This document shows positions 1 through 10,976 of a DNA stretch of 37,418 nt, in pieces. The translations under genes were made by a program, and so were the position numbers. Position 1 is the first letter of the stretch. Every line of letters begins with the position of its first letter. The DNA is from Euglena gracilis (Eukaryota > Euglenozoa > Euglenophyceae > Euglenales > Euglenaceae): NCBI GenBank assembly GCA_900893395.1, contig CAAHFI010266964.1, positions 1-37,418 on the forward strand, read 5' to 3'. Under the pieces are notes generated by a model that had not been told where the DNA came from, made no database searches, and was given only the letters and a program-made list of their open reading frames with translations.

Positions 1-1290
<1,290 letters not shown>

Positions 1291-1524
1291 CCCCCCCCCC
1301 CCGTATGTCCAACGACCACCCCCCGGTCAGAAGCGCCGGAAGGGAAAATTTGGGCATTTTTGGGTGGGTAGGGACCCGGGTGCCCACCAACTTTCTTTAA
1401 CCCCATGTCCAACGACCACCCCCCCCGGTCAGAGGACACCTTTTTGGTCACTACCCATGTCCAACGACCCCCCCCGGTCAGAGGACAGAGGTTACCGGTC
1501 TTTGGGCATAGGGGGGGGGGGGGG
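1291..1524. mobile_element. TA-flanked foldback MITE-like element, short copy
   Basis: The element starts with a C-run followed by GTATGTCCAACGACC and ends with the inverse, GGTCTTTGGGCATA followed by a G-run. TA dinucleotides flank both ends (1289-1290 and 1525-1526), as for TA-targeting elements. Inside are further direct copies of ATGTCCAACGACC followed by CCGGTCAGAGGACA. A related, longer element lies at 3073-3479, and the two share most of the right half, including a GGGAAAATTTGGGCATTTTT block. No coding capacity, so non-autonomous. Confidence 0.6.
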
Positions 1525-2511
1525 TAATAATCCCATCAAAATGGGGTGCGCTTGTAGCGGACCGCCGCCTTCGGCGGCGGGGGGTGCGCTTTTATTTGGA
1601 CCCTGCGCTTGTAGCGGCCCCGTGCTTCTATTAAACCCCCCAAATATAAACCCCCTGGTTTCATATTCGGGCGATATTCAAGACCCCATGGGGGGGGGTT
1701 GTGTTTGGGGGGTTATGTTCGGTTGGAAAAATCAAACTTCCTGGCGGGATCCAGTAGTCACTTTTTCGGTCCAAAATCACAAATACGCCCACCCTTGGGT
1801 ATCCAAAGATTTCACTTTTCGGGCAAAGGAGCAAAATATCACATGATAAAAATTGTGTGCAAATCTGCCAAATCTGTCACAATTTCAGGAGAGATTTTGT
1901 CGAATGTTTTTCCTTCCGGCGCAAAGCGCCAGAGGGGGGGGTTTATATTCGGGCGGATTTCAAGGTCGTCAGGGGGGGTTATATTGGGGGGGTCAGGGGG
2001 AGTTGAGGCCCACCCGCACTCCTCACCCCCCGTCTCTCTTGTCCATGCCGTGTTTCGGCAACCGCCTGGGGGGCAGGGCAGTACGGGAGTCCCCGAAACC
2101 CTGTGGGTGGTGGGTGGTGGGTGGTGGGGTCGACCCCCCCACCCCCATCCTGGTGGGTGGGTGGGGGGGGGTTGACCGCCCCCTGCCAGGAGGCCTTGGA
2201 GATCAAAATCCTCCTTTGGTGCCTTTGGCACCGAAGGAATTTTCTTTGCGCAGGGGCTGTGGTGGGGGGGGTCCAGGCTGTATTTTAGTTGGGTGCCGAC
2301 CCCACCCCGGGGGGGGGGTGCCTGCCTGGGCAGGCACTCGCAGGCACTCCGGACCCCCACCCCCCCCCCGGGGTTGGTAAAAAAAAACCAGCCTGGTGGG
2401 GGTCCCACCCCCCCTCCCAGGTGCGTTGGAGGGGGCACTCAGCCAAGGGGGAGGGGGGTGTTAAGCCCCTCCCCGAGAAACTGTCCCCCACCCTCTCCGA
2501 TCTTTGTGGCC
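1525..2511. other. Poly-G/poly-C sequence with short hairpins
   Basis: No supported gene. Contains small GC hairpins at 1562-1580 (arms CCGCCG/CGGCGG) and 1918-1930 (GGCGC/GCGCC). A G-rich tract at about 2096-2172 has repeated GGGTGGT steps that could form G-quadruplexes. A symmetrical TTGGTGCC/GGCACCGAA hairpin lies at about 2216-2237. Confidence 0.6.
2291..2396. repeat. Dispersed TGCCTGC/GCAGGCA hairpin repeat, partial copy
   Basis: Begins with GGGTGCCGACCCC. A hairpin GTGCCTGCCTGGGCAGGCAC lies at 2319-2338, and the copy ends in GGGTTGGTAA...CCAGCCTGG. The same order of blocks is seen at 5732-5979, 9150-9280, 10977-11239, 13089-13225 and 16737-16820. Confidence 0.65.
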
Positions 2512-2869
2512 CTGCTTCCCCCTGACGATTTTGTTGAGGATGTTCATATTGTTTTGTTTGGACAAGAACACATTTCAGAAAAAAATTAAGAAGCTTTTTT
2601 TTTTTCTGGGCAGGCGTTTGGCAAATACCCACCAGTCTGCAAAAGTGGTCACCCCACCCTTGAGCCCCCCCCCAAAGCAGAAGGGAGGAATGGAATCCCC
2701 GAACCCTGGGCGGGCGGCGGGACCCCCACAGCGGTGCTGATTTGGCAGGTGGAAAGTTTTCTTTCCGCGCCGAAGAACCTTCTCCTTGCTCGTTTCCATG
2801 GTGGGTGGGAGAGGTCTGATCTGACCCCCCACCCGAATGGTGGGGGGGTCCACCACCCCTACCCAGGCT
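2512..2869. repeat. Segmental duplication, copy 1 (matches 31660-32020)
   Basis: Nearly identical to 31660-32020 apart from small homopolymer indels. It starts at TGCTTCCCCCTGACGATTTT and ends at CACCCCTACCCAGGCT. The shared 3' end is a good splice acceptor (pyrimidine tract plus CAG). In the second copy that acceptor sits directly in front of the GT31-like exon. Here the sequence diverges after the shared edge and a hAT element begins 25 bases later. Confidence 0.9.
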
Positions 2870-3072
2870 TTCCTGTAAAGCCACTGCCTGATGCAGGGTT
2901 TCCCACAAATTCGTACCACAAATAAGCACGAATCAGCACGAATTTGGGGATTTCCCAAACTCACGAACAATCACGAATAATCACGAATAATCACGAATTT
3001 CCACAAACGACCTGGAACAGTTTTTTTTCTCACTGCAGAATGTCTTCTTCTGAGAATTGACGCCTCAATCTA

Positions 3073-3479
3073 CCCCCCATGTCCAACGACCCCTATGCCA
3101 ATGACCACCCCCCCCCGGTCCGAGGACACCTTTTCGGAGGTTTGACCAGATTTTTGGTCCCGGCGTGAAGCGCCGGGACGAAAAAAATTTGCCCAAAATT
3201 TTGCCAAAAATTTGGCCAAAAATGCCGTTTTTGACACTTTTTGGACAAAAATTTGTCAAAAATTGCCCAAACTTTTCGGTGCAAAGCGCCAGAAGGGAAA
3301 ATTTGGGCATTTTTGGGTGGGTCGGGACCCGGGTGCCCCACCAACTTTCTTTTGACCCCATGTCCAACGACCACCCCTCCCGGTCAGAGGACACCTTTTT
3401 TGGTCATTACCCTGTGTCCAACGACCACCCCCCCCGGTCAGAGGACAGAGGTTACCGGTCATTGGACATAGGGGGGGGG
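3073..3479. mobile_element. TA-flanked foldback MITE-like element nested in hAT
   Basis: Starts C-run then ATGTCCAACGACC and ends GGTCATTGGACATA then a G-run, so the ends are inverted repeats. TA flanks both sides (3071-3072 and 3480-3481). It is 407 bp and shares its right half with 1291-1524. Inside, at 3158-3178, is a perfect hairpin TCCCGGCG/CGCCGGGA around a short loop, followed by A/T-rich sequence with repeated TTTGGCCAAAA-like steps. Confidence 0.65.
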
Positions 3480-3530
3480 TAGGAGCAATCCTCTTCAAAA
3501 GGGAAACGAACGTGGAAACGGGGTGGAAAT

Positions 3531-3854
3531 ATGACGGCCCAGAAGCATGCTGCTCAGGTGAAGAAATTCTGTGAAGAACAAATTATGGTTCACAGCCAAC
3601 AAAAACACCACATGGACTCAAAGGATTGGCATGGTTTTGTCACGTCTGCTGCTGTGGAGAGGTCTTTCAGTCTTGCAGGGCTTTTCAACGTCAAGGATCG
3701 GCAAAAAGATGGATGGCCACATTTCGGGCTTTTGTTTCATTCATTTTTGGATTTTGTGTTAGTGGGTTGGGTAATTTTCCAGGATCTCAAGCCGAAGTGT
3801 GTGGAAGACATTGCGTCAAGCCGCTATCATGAGGTTCTGCAATGGCAACGTTGA
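3531..3854 (+). pseudogene. hAT transposase C-terminal fragment
   Basis: The open frame gives about 107 residues. Around residues 42-60 it reads AAVERSFSLAGLFNVKDRQ. This matches the known hAT C-terminal dimerisation signature, in which a Trp (here WHGF just before) is followed by S-x-x-ERxFSxAG and an Arg a few residues later. The rest of the transposase (BED finger, DDE catalytic residues) is absent and the frame loses similarity after the motif. It lies between the inverted terminal repeats of the element at 2894-4197, which supports the assignment. It should be inactive. Confidence 0.6.
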
Positions 3855-4197
3855 GCAGCGCTTCTCTGTTCAACATGTGATCTGACCCTTTCTGCCCATG
3901 GACAGCACACCGTGCAACACAACACTGCACAGTGCAACACCACATGCTTGGCAACAACGTCATTCATTGGCGTCACTTTTTGTCTCCAGCTTTCCTTCAT
4001 GTTCAAGATTGTTGTCCAATCTAGGCGCTCAAAGAGCTTTGTTTTTGATATTTCTGCCGTTGAAGGTGATACAGCATTGGTTTTCTGGCAGCTTCAGTAA
4101 AAAAACCGGGCGATTTTTGGGTAGCACGAATAATCACGAATAATCACGAATAATCACGAATCAGAATTGATGGTCTCCGAATTTGTGGGAAACCCTG

Positions 4198-4790
4198 GCT
4201 AATAAGCTCCGGTGGGACGCCGAGCCAAAAAAAACAATCATCGCGGTTGCCTGGTCGGCCGGAGCTGGCAAATGGCCCCGGTGAATTTTCTGCGGCCGCG
4301 GCACCGTGTGCCATTTCATTTCATCCAGGGCTGACTGCCCCAAGGCGTGAAGCAGCCCATGGGTTGGGGTGGGGTGGGGACCTCTCTCCAACTCCCGGAA
4401 AAAAGACGGCCCTGGCTGCGGTGAGTTAGGTCCCTCGCACAAGTCCGCGCCCGCGTCGGCCCCCGCCAGCCGGGCAATGTCCGCACTGCTTTCACGAGCA
4501 GCTGCGGTCAGTCTCCCGCCCAACAACCGGCCCCGGATTCTGAAACCCGGCGTTGCGGAGGACGCTGCGCCGGCCGGCCCGCCCGGCGACCGTTTCCTCG
4601 GGCCTCTCCAAAGGGCAACGCACTGCCACCAGACGCGCGCCGGACCCTTCCGCCCGACGCCGCACACGATGCCCCCCCCAGGAACCCGAAAACTCACTGA
4701 ATGTTTCAAATGCACCAAAACCCCTGTAAATGCTGCACCCTCTTTTGGCGGCAAAAAGAGGTTGTCCCGATCTCGACCATACCTACCCTC
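4198..4790. other. GC-rich CpG-containing stretch, no assigned gene
   Basis: CpG-dense sequence, especially about 4440-4680, open in several frames on both strands. A GTGAGT splice-donor-like site lies at 4421. A GC-rich exon is possible, but no frame resembles a family I know and no acceptor is clear. Confidence 0.4.
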
Positions 4791-4796
4791 CCCCCC

Positions 4797-4935
4797 CTAG
4801 GAAACTGTCATGCCCGAGAACCTGTCATGGTCCCGCCCAGGAAACTGTCAGGGTCTTTGGTACCGGCCAACCTGCCATGATAGGAAGTTGTCGGGGTCCC
4901 CGTGCCGGTGAGCTGTCAGGTGACAGTTTCCCAGG
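4797..4935. repeat. Dispersed GGAAACTGTCA-type minisatellite
   Basis: Four to five spaced copies of GAAACTGTCA / GAACCTGTCATG / GAAGTTGTCGGGG. The stretch ends in a small palindrome CTGTCAGGTGACAG near 4914. Related motifs occur near 70-180, 2476-2500, 9660-9690 and 16948-17030. Confidence 0.55.
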
Positions 4936-5288
4936 TGGGGTAGGCAGGCATTCTCCTGTTGCTTTCCAATGTATCTTTTCTGCTTCAGAAGGTATGCCAT
5001 CGTGCTTCATGACCACATTTGGGCGAATCCGGCGGCATTGGGTGCCGCCCCAGCCCTGACTTCCTGATCTGAAGTTTGGAACTGAAGCAGATTCTCAAGC
5101 ACGACATTTTTCTTAGGTGCAGGTACACCATATTTTTAAGGTATCAAATTTTCTGAAATTATTTTGTTTTAAGGTTTTTAAGAAAAGATTCGAAGATTTT
5201 GAACCCATTTGAACCTGTTCATTTTTTGTGTTTTTTTTAAAAAAAGAATGAGTGCAAGTCATTGTTTTGATCATGCTTTTCTATGCAG

Positions 5289-5438
5289 AAAGAATTATGG
5301 ACGATTGTTCGAGCATATGTGTTGCTGTATGAAATAATGGCACATAATGGAAATCTCCCTGAGGATTTGAGAATTTCTTGTTCTTTTCCAACAGAAATGT
5401 ATAGTATCCAAGATGTTATCCAGAATGACCTTTTTAAG
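5289..5438 (+). CDS. Orphan coding exon, family not recognised
   Basis: Exactly 50 codons are open between an acceptor (TTTTCTATGCAG) and a donor-like AAG|GTGGAA, in phase 0 at both ends. The peptide begins KELWTIVRAYVLLYE and ends MYSIQDVIQNDLFK. It has a natural mix of charged, aromatic and aliphatic residues and ordinary codon use, unlike the surrounding low-complexity DNA. If the donor is not used the frame stops three codons later, so it could instead be a last exon. It lies in a locally AT-richer patch (5060-5440). I do not recognise the family. Most other candidate plus-strand exons are 2.7 kb or more away, so membership of one gene is unproven. Confidence 0.5.
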
Positions 5439-5731
5439 GTGGAACCTTGAGGTCACCCCCCAATTTAAGCAACCTGCAACATTTGGGTTTCACTCATGTA
5501 CCCAAGGAGTTGCCTAAATGTGGGGGGGGGGGTTGAATTTGGGTTCACAAAATTGGCCGAAGGGTTGCTTAAATTCGGACCAAATGGTATGCCTCTTTTC
5601 CCAACGAACGACGGAGGTGGCGCATTTTGAGGCGAATGCTTGCCTTCAAACCCAGAAATGACCGCCACAGTTGTAAAATTGGGTGGTTTTGTTGCAAATG
5701 GTTAGGCTGGATTGGATACAGGCTGTTTTTA
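5439..5731. other. Non-genic sequence
   Basis: No gene seen. Repeated phrases like AATTTAAGCAACC and TTGCTTAAATTCGGACC suggest a decayed local repeat, which echoes again near 6000-6150. Confidence 0.4.
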
Positions 5732-5979
5732 GTCGGGTGCCGACCCCCCCCCCGGGGGTGCCTGCCTGGGAAGGCACTCCAAGGCACTCTGCATCCGACC
5801 CCCCCCGGGGGGGGGCACACAGCCAAAAGTGCCCTAGCACAGACCCCGGTGCCGGGGAGCCAAAAATGGCCTATTTTCAAAGGAATGTGCCTGGGCGCAG
5901 GCAGGCACTACCCCGGGGGCCTGAGCAGGCACTCACAGGCACTCCGGACCCCCCAGGTTGGTAAAAATAACCAGCCTGG
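5732..5979. repeat. Dispersed TGCCTGC/GCAGGCA hairpin repeat, long copy
   Basis: Contains GTCGGGTGCCGACCCC, then GTGCCTGCCTGGGAAGGCAC, a middle block ATGGCCTATTTTCAAAGGAA, and the end block GGTTGGTAAAAATAACCAGCC. This copy shows most of the blocks that are shared with the copies at 2.3, 9.2, 11.1, 13.1 and 16.7 kb. Confidence 0.65.
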
Positions 5980-7697
5980 TTGGATACTTTTCCTAAATAT
6001 GCCGGAATTCCGCCCTGCATTTTCGGGCGGTTGCGTAAATTTGGACTTGGCCCCTGGCCTCGAAGGGTCGCTGAAAATTTGGGGTGGCTCAAATTTGGGA
6101 GTCGGTTGGTTCGGCCCCAAAAGGGTGTTTAAGTGTGGGGTTTGCTAAAATTTGGGGGGCGGTCGGCCTTAACCACGGGGGGGGGGGGCAGACCACCCTC
6201 ACCCGCCCTCATATCAAGACCCGCCCAGCCCCGCATGCAAAGGTTGGGTCGTCGACAGGGTTCGGCGGCCGTGAAACGGGCGGGGGCCGGTGTGACGCGC
6301 AGCTGGCCCCGGGGCCCGGGGCTGTTACAGCCCCGGCCACAGCTGCAGCGGGGGGGGGCCTCCTCCCCAGCCCCAGTCATGCATTCACTTGATCCCTGTG
6401 TGACCCCCCCCCCCCGGGGGAGTGCCGCCGACCCCCCCCCGGGGTGGTGCATGCAGACAGGGATGTATGGGAATCCCGACGACTTTGAGGAGGGTGGTGG
6501 GGAGGGGTCATCACCAACCATCCCCCCTCTTCTTAAAAATGACAAAAGTTTTCTTCTGGCGCTCGCACCAGGTGAAGCAAAAAAATATGGCTTTCCCCCT
6601 CGTTTTTAAGCATACTGCGCATTTTTGGATGTTTTTCGTTTTTCCACGTGAGAAGAAAAGTCAAAAAAACTTGAAGAATGAGAATTCTTGAATTTATTTT
6701 TTACAGAGAAATCAGGGTTTTCCAACAATTTTGGCCTGTTATTCGCCCCTTGGATCTTTCATAGAACCGAGACTCTTTCCAGCCCCTTACTTCCCGCCCC
6801 CTTGTTCAGGGCACACAGTGGCGTTGACACCTCCCCCCTGTGTGAACACCGCTTTTCCAAAACATAAACCAGGGTTTTTCATTCAATTACAGTGGCGTTG
6901 ACACACCGTGTCGTTGACACCGCTCCCCCCCCCCCGTGTCAACAACACGTCCTGAACACTGGCGTGTCTTGAACAAAGGGGGGGCACCGTTTCGAGGTTG
7001 GGGGGTTCCGACCACCCCTATGTTAAGAGGGGGTAGTCCGGACCCTCATCAGGGCTTCCCATAAACCCCCCTTGAATTATGCCCCCCCCCCAATAAAGCC
7101 CCTACAGGGATTACACAAAATTCCAAGTAATGGCCCCCCTTGGTGCTCTGAGCTCGAACGTCATGACTTTTTTTTTGCGATCTGTCAGGACACAAAAAAA
7201 AAACCTGCCAATTTTTCTTGAAAAAACCTTTTTGCTCAAAAAAACCAGTCATCTTTACAGGAGGGTCTTAAAAAAAAAGCTCATTTTGAGGGGGAATGGG
7301 CAGTTTGAGGGCATTTCTGCACGGGGCCTATTCTCTAACGCAGAAATCCAAGTGATTGCCCCCCCCTTAGTAATAGCTCCCTCCCTGGTACTGGTATTTC
7401 AAACGAGTGTCCGAATAACAAATCGGGTGTTTGTATCCCTGGCCAGTGGTCAGCCCAAACCGACTGGAGAAAGGTTGGGCGGAATTTTTGAGTTTTTTTG
7501 CCGATTTTGGGTGATTTTGGGTGGGTGGGTGGGTGGGTGGAACCCCCTCCCCGGGAGGAGGGTCGTGGGTGGGTGGGGTTTCAAACAAAGGCTGGGCAAA
7601 AGTGTCCACGCCACTCCTAGCTCCGCCGGGGTCACTAAGTGAATCTATGGTCCCAGTCCCAGCCCCCCCCCCCGCCGCTGTGCACTGCCATCCTTAC
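5980..7697. other. Non-genic, homopolymer-rich sequence
   Basis: No supported gene. There are several C-runs (6180, 6405, 6930, 7081). A G-rich GGGT repeat at 7519-7540 is a classic G-quadruplex motif. Two related phrases, GGCGTTGACACC and CGTTGACACCG, repeat at about 6822-6930. A frame after TTTTTTACAG at about 6707 is open but not convincing. Confidence 0.45.
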
Positions 7698-7971
7698 CCT
7701 TTGTAAGCCTGTGGGCCAGCGCTTCGTAAGCTTGCTGGCCAAAGTCTTGCATCGCCAATATTATTTTGCCTCTGGCTTTCCAGCGATCCTTTTCGGAATC
7801 AGAATTGGGAATTCGTGGCGAAGGAAATTGATCCTCATTAAGCAACGATCTCCATGCTGGATTCGGCGTGTCAATCGGAATGATGGTCTCGGACGTTCGG
7901 GTCCCAAAAATTGCCTCCAAAAAAAGCCATTTTTCATCTTGTTTGCTCCAAGATGATTGCAGCAAACGGGT
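7698..7971 (-). CDS. Minus-strand orphan exon, family not recognised
   Basis: Read on the minus strand, a CCACTTACAG acceptor is followed by 91 open codons plus one base and then a donor AAAGG|GTAAGG. The exon is therefore phase 0 to phase 1. The peptide starts TRLLQSSWSKQDEKWLFLEA, contains WRSLLNEDQFPSPRIP in the middle, and ends with the helix-like stretch KIILAMQDFGQQAYEALAHR. Its composition is soluble and globular, with no signal peptide or membrane segment. It is one of the longest splice-bounded frames in the window. I cannot assign a family. The minus-strand candidate at 17019-17145 has the same phases, but a shared gene is only a possibility. Confidence 0.55.
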
Positions 7972-8106
7972 CTGTAAGTGGTTCTGGATATTGTCCCAAA
8001 AAGGTCGGTTTTTTTTTTACAAATACAAAGTGATTCAAGAATTTACAGTTTACATGTGTGGGGGGGGGGCAGTTGTTTCCAAGTTGTTGCTGGTCAATGC
8101 GTGCAG

Positions 8107-8199
8107 TCCGTTAAAAATGAATGCCAAACATGCCGCTCTAATTTTCATGAACTTTTTTGGGAACTCGAAGAGTGCATTGAGGCGGGGAAGCCAGCTCCA
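8107..8199 (+). CDS. Short Cys-containing exon candidate
   Basis: 93 bases (31 codons) are open between GCGTGCAG and CCA|GTGAGG, phase 0 at both ends. The peptide runs SVKNECQTCRSNFHELFWEL and then EECIEAGKPAP. It has a CxxC pair and a third Cys in a predicted amphipathic helix, as in small secreted or zinc-binding modules. A GT-rich or C-rich stretch lies on each side. Family unknown. Confidence 0.42.
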
Positions 8200-8849
8200 G
8201 TGAGGCTGCCAGCCCCCGACCCTTGCCTGCCGCTGCGGCTGCATTGCAGCTTGCAGCAGGGCCAGTGTCGGGCCAGCGGCTCATGTTGACCTGCACCCCC
8301 CCCCCAGGGATAGATGGGAAGCCCTTCGGTTTAGGTTGCTGGTAGGGGGGTCCAGACCACCCCCCTCTTGTCGGGAGGGGGTCCTACCTCCATCCCGCAA
8401 GGCTTCCCATCCATCCCTGCCCCCCCCCCACTTGTTTGGACCCGCGTCCTTCGAGTGCCCCTTGTGGCCATGCACTCCCTCGGTTCCCACAGCGACACAC
8501 CCTCAGGTCAAATCCAAGAACTGGTTTTTGCAGTCCAGACAAAATCTCCCACAATGTTTTTGCTTAATTTTTGTGCAGGAGCCACTGTCGGCAGTTAAAG
8601 TTCACGCACAAAAAGTCAGGGTAATGAAATATTGTCAATATTTTGGAGGTTCATTTTGTGATGAAAACCACCAGAACACCCTGCTTGCCTTTTTATTATT
8701 ATTTAATTTTGAGTTCTTTTTTTTTTGCTGAAAAACTTTTCATTACAAGTGACAAAAATTGATATCATTTTTCCTGAGATGTTGAATTTTCTATGTAAAA
8801 TGCAAGAATTCTTTAAAATTAAATTGAAAATTCTTACATTTTGTTCCAG

Positions 8850-8946
8850 TATTTAAGTGAGGAAACATCATTTCTGACAGTTTTCATTTCCATTGAAAAC
8901 AATCAATCTCTTGACCTCCAGTTTGAGTCTCCAATTAAAAAGCCGG
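8850..8946 (+). CDS. Exon candidate with strong acceptor, 3' end uncertain
   Basis: An excellent acceptor (TTACATTTTGTTCCAG) precedes an open frame beginning YLSEETSFLTVFISIENNQS, followed by LDLQFESPIKK. Alternating hydrophobic residues suggest beta strands. The listed end uses a weak donor (CCGG|GTGCCC); the frame stays open past it into repeat-like DNA, so the true end is not known. The upstream 350 bases are AT-rich and intron-like. Family not recognised. Confidence 0.45.
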
Positions 8947-9149
8947 GTGCCCTCCATTTCAAGAATTTCTTAACTTCGGGGGGTCTTAAAGCCCGGGTTG
9001 GACATTCTTCTTCTGACTTCTGTGCAAAGGCAGTTCGCACCTCCAGGGGCTATCAGGCAGGGCAGAAGGGCACTTTCCATCCTCGTGGGGGTCCGGTTTT
9101 CGGGTCGCGCTGAAGCACCACCTCCCCCCCCCCAGCGCCAAAGGCCGGA

Positions 9150-9280
9150 AAGGGCCATTTTCACGGGGACATCGGCTGCGTCGCCAGGCACCGGGGTCCA
9201 AAACCGCAGCCCCCGGGGGGTTGTGTGCCTGTTTGGGCAGGCCCTCACCCCCCCCCTGGGGTTGGCAAACAGAAGCCTGG
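9150..9280. repeat. Dispersed hairpin repeat copy
   Basis: Blocks in order: GGGCCATTTTCACGGGG, GCCAGGCACCGGGGTCCAAA, CCCCCGGGGGG, TGCCTGTTTGGGCAGGC, then GGGGTTGGCAAACAGAAGCC. This is the same order as in the 13.1 kb copy. Confidence 0.65.
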
Positions 9281-9719
9281 TTTGGGTTTGTCCCCGTTGT
9301 TTGTTTGCTTTAACGGGGGGTGAAGGGAGGGTCGTCCTCCTCGTCATCCTCAGGAATCATCAGGAGGCACACCACCGTCGGGTTGTGGCCGCAGGGACCA
9401 GCAGCCGTGGGACCCGGCATTCTTTTTTGGAACAATAACCCTTCACTCCTTTGGTTTTTTGGAATTTGTTTTGGGGGTTAGACCCCCCAACCGGGCCTCC
9501 TCATGTCTCCGGGGCACCAATTTTTCAAGTCAACGTTTTCTTTCAGCACCCAATTTTTCTTTGCGCGGTGTTGTGGTGGGGGGCTGACCCACCCCATGAG
9601 AGGTTGGGGTGGGTCTCCCCCACCACCAAACAACAGCCCTGGCGACAACCCCCTTCGTGCTGCCAAACTTGTCACCCGGGCAAAAAAGGTGACGTCAGCC
9701 CCCAGTTGGTTCCTTGCAG

Positions 9720-10208
9720 TTCCAGTCCCTCGGTGTCAAGAGGCTGAAGGATACCTCTGGGTTCTCATTTTTTGGGGGAAAAGAGAGAGAAACAAAAATC
9801 CACGCCAATGACCTCTGGACTGCCAAAAAAGGGCGAACCATCCCGACAAGTTTTCTCTGTCCAAAAACGTGTGTCCCAAATCACCTCACACGTGGGAAAA
9901 CAATAAAAACTTTGCCCCCCTCTCCTTTTGCAAGGACAACGCGGAAGTCAATGCTTTTTAATGGATGCTTCAGCTTCGGATGGATTTCAAGGCCAGGCCA
10001 ATCCCCCAGAGCAAGTTTGCGAGGGCAGCCACATGACACCTCCCCCAGGGGTAAGGACGCAACGCAAAATGCCTTTTTTGTAAACCGCTGGGAATATGTC
10101 GGCCAAAGTCCACGAAGAATGTTATTTCGGGGGAGCAATGTTGTTTTTATTTGGCAAGCAAATTTCATAATTTTTGAATGTAAAATTTTGACCCTGTTTC
10201 TATCCTGA
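9720..10208 (+). CDS. Weak coding candidate after a good acceptor
   Basis: A good acceptor (GGTTCCTTGCAG) is followed by an open frame that begins FQSLGVKRLKDTSGFSFFGG. It stays open to 10208 (about 162 codons). The first 35 or so codons look protein-like, but later residues look like translated filler and no strong donor is visible. It may be a short exon with an unseen end, or chance. The left flank contains AAACTTGTCACCC, a dispersed motif of this window. Confidence 0.22.
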   Translation, partial: FQSLGVKRLKDTSGFSFFGGKERETKIHANDLWTAKKGRTIPTSFLCPKTCVPNHLTRGKTIKTLPPSPFARTTRKSMLFNGCFSFGWISRPGQSPRASLRGQPHDTSPRGKDATQNAFFVNRWEYVGQSPRRMLFRGSNVVFIWQANFIIFECKILTLFLS

Positions 10209-10426
10209 ACGCTATCGTACTCATCTTACTCCATGGTGATTGTGCAATTGTCACAGAAACGTGGAATGTGCCTGTAACAGGGGACCCCCAAAATACGAGG
10301 CATTTTTGCTTTCCGGCGTGAAGTGCCACGGTTTTTTTGCAGCCAGGGTTTTCCCCCCTGTCCAAGCACCCCCCCTTTCCTTTTTCCCTATTTTTCCGGG
10401 GCTTGGACAAGGGAGGAGGTAAACCC

Positions 10427-10731
10427 CCCCCACCTATAAGAAACCCGTTTCTTACAGGTGGGTTTTCCAAAAAATGGCCCGAGGGGTTTCTTATAGGTGG
10501 GTTTCAATGTCCGAAAAAGTTTTGAGCCGACAAAAGGCCAAAAGTGGCCAAAAACGGTCAAAAATTTCCTTCGGCGCCTTCGGCACCGAAGAAAAAAGGG
10601 GGTGGTTGGGTTCAAAGCTCCCTAGGGGTTTCTTATAGGTGGGGGTTTCTTATAGGTGGCGTCGGTCCGAAAATGCCCAAAGGGTTTCTTATAGGTGGGG
10701 GTTTCTTATAGAGGGGTTTCTTATAGGTGGG
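10427..10731. repeat. GTTTCTTATAGGTGG minisatellite with one inverted unit
   Basis: Seven direct copies of GTTTCTTATAGGTGG or close variants occur at about 10447, 10486, 10628, 10645, 10684, 10701 (shortened) and 10716. One inverted copy (CCACCTATAAGAAAC) at 10428-10442 makes a near-perfect 15-bp stem with the first direct copy. Between units 2 and 3 lies a GGCGC hairpin module (10570-10590). Confidence 0.85.
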
Positions 10732-10739
10732 GGGGGTTT

Positions 10740-10976
10740 AAGTGAATCCACAGGAGCGGTGGTGGGCGGTGTGCCGTGGGCATCAAACGGCGCGGGAAAG
10801 CCGCCCCGCGGCTGGGGCGAGCGGCGCTGCCCGGCGCGCGAGCGGTGTTCGCTGAGCCGGCCCCCGCCGTGCGTTCGCCGCCGCCGCGGACAACTGATGC
10901 CCCCAAATCGAGGGGCGTGGCAGTTTCCCGGCAGGCTCCCCACGCTGACCTGTGGAGTGCCCCAGGCTTGTGCTTC
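10740..10976. other. CpG-rich GC stretch, no assigned gene
   Basis: Dense CpG sequence (about 10775-10935), open in several frames on both strands. It resembles a small CpG island or a very GC-rich exon, but I can neither choose a frame nor name a product. Confidence 0.4.

Larger units (their letters stand above)
2894..4197 (+). mobile_element. hAT-superfamily DNA transposon, degenerate
   Basis: The ends are perfect 20-bp inverted repeats: CAGGGTTTCCCACAAATTCG at 2894-2913 and its complement at 4178-4197. CAGGG...CCCTG tips are typical of hAT elements. Both ends carry subterminal repeats of AATCACGAAT type (about 2925-2996 and 4122-4161) in the same orientation. A remnant of the transposase C-terminus lies inside (3531-3854), and a TA-flanked foldback element sits at 3073-3479. 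The 8-bp flanks (GCCTGATG and GCTAATAA) do not match, so the target duplication has decayed or the element was rearranged. At 1304 bp it is too short to be autonomous. Confidence 0.8.

Noticed and set aside
6707-6900. Frame after TTTTTTACAG with ILACYSPLGSF, like the AYSPLGS motif of aldo-keto reductases
   Set aside because: Only six residues agree, the known gene structure has no intron at that position, and the rest is Pro-rich filler.
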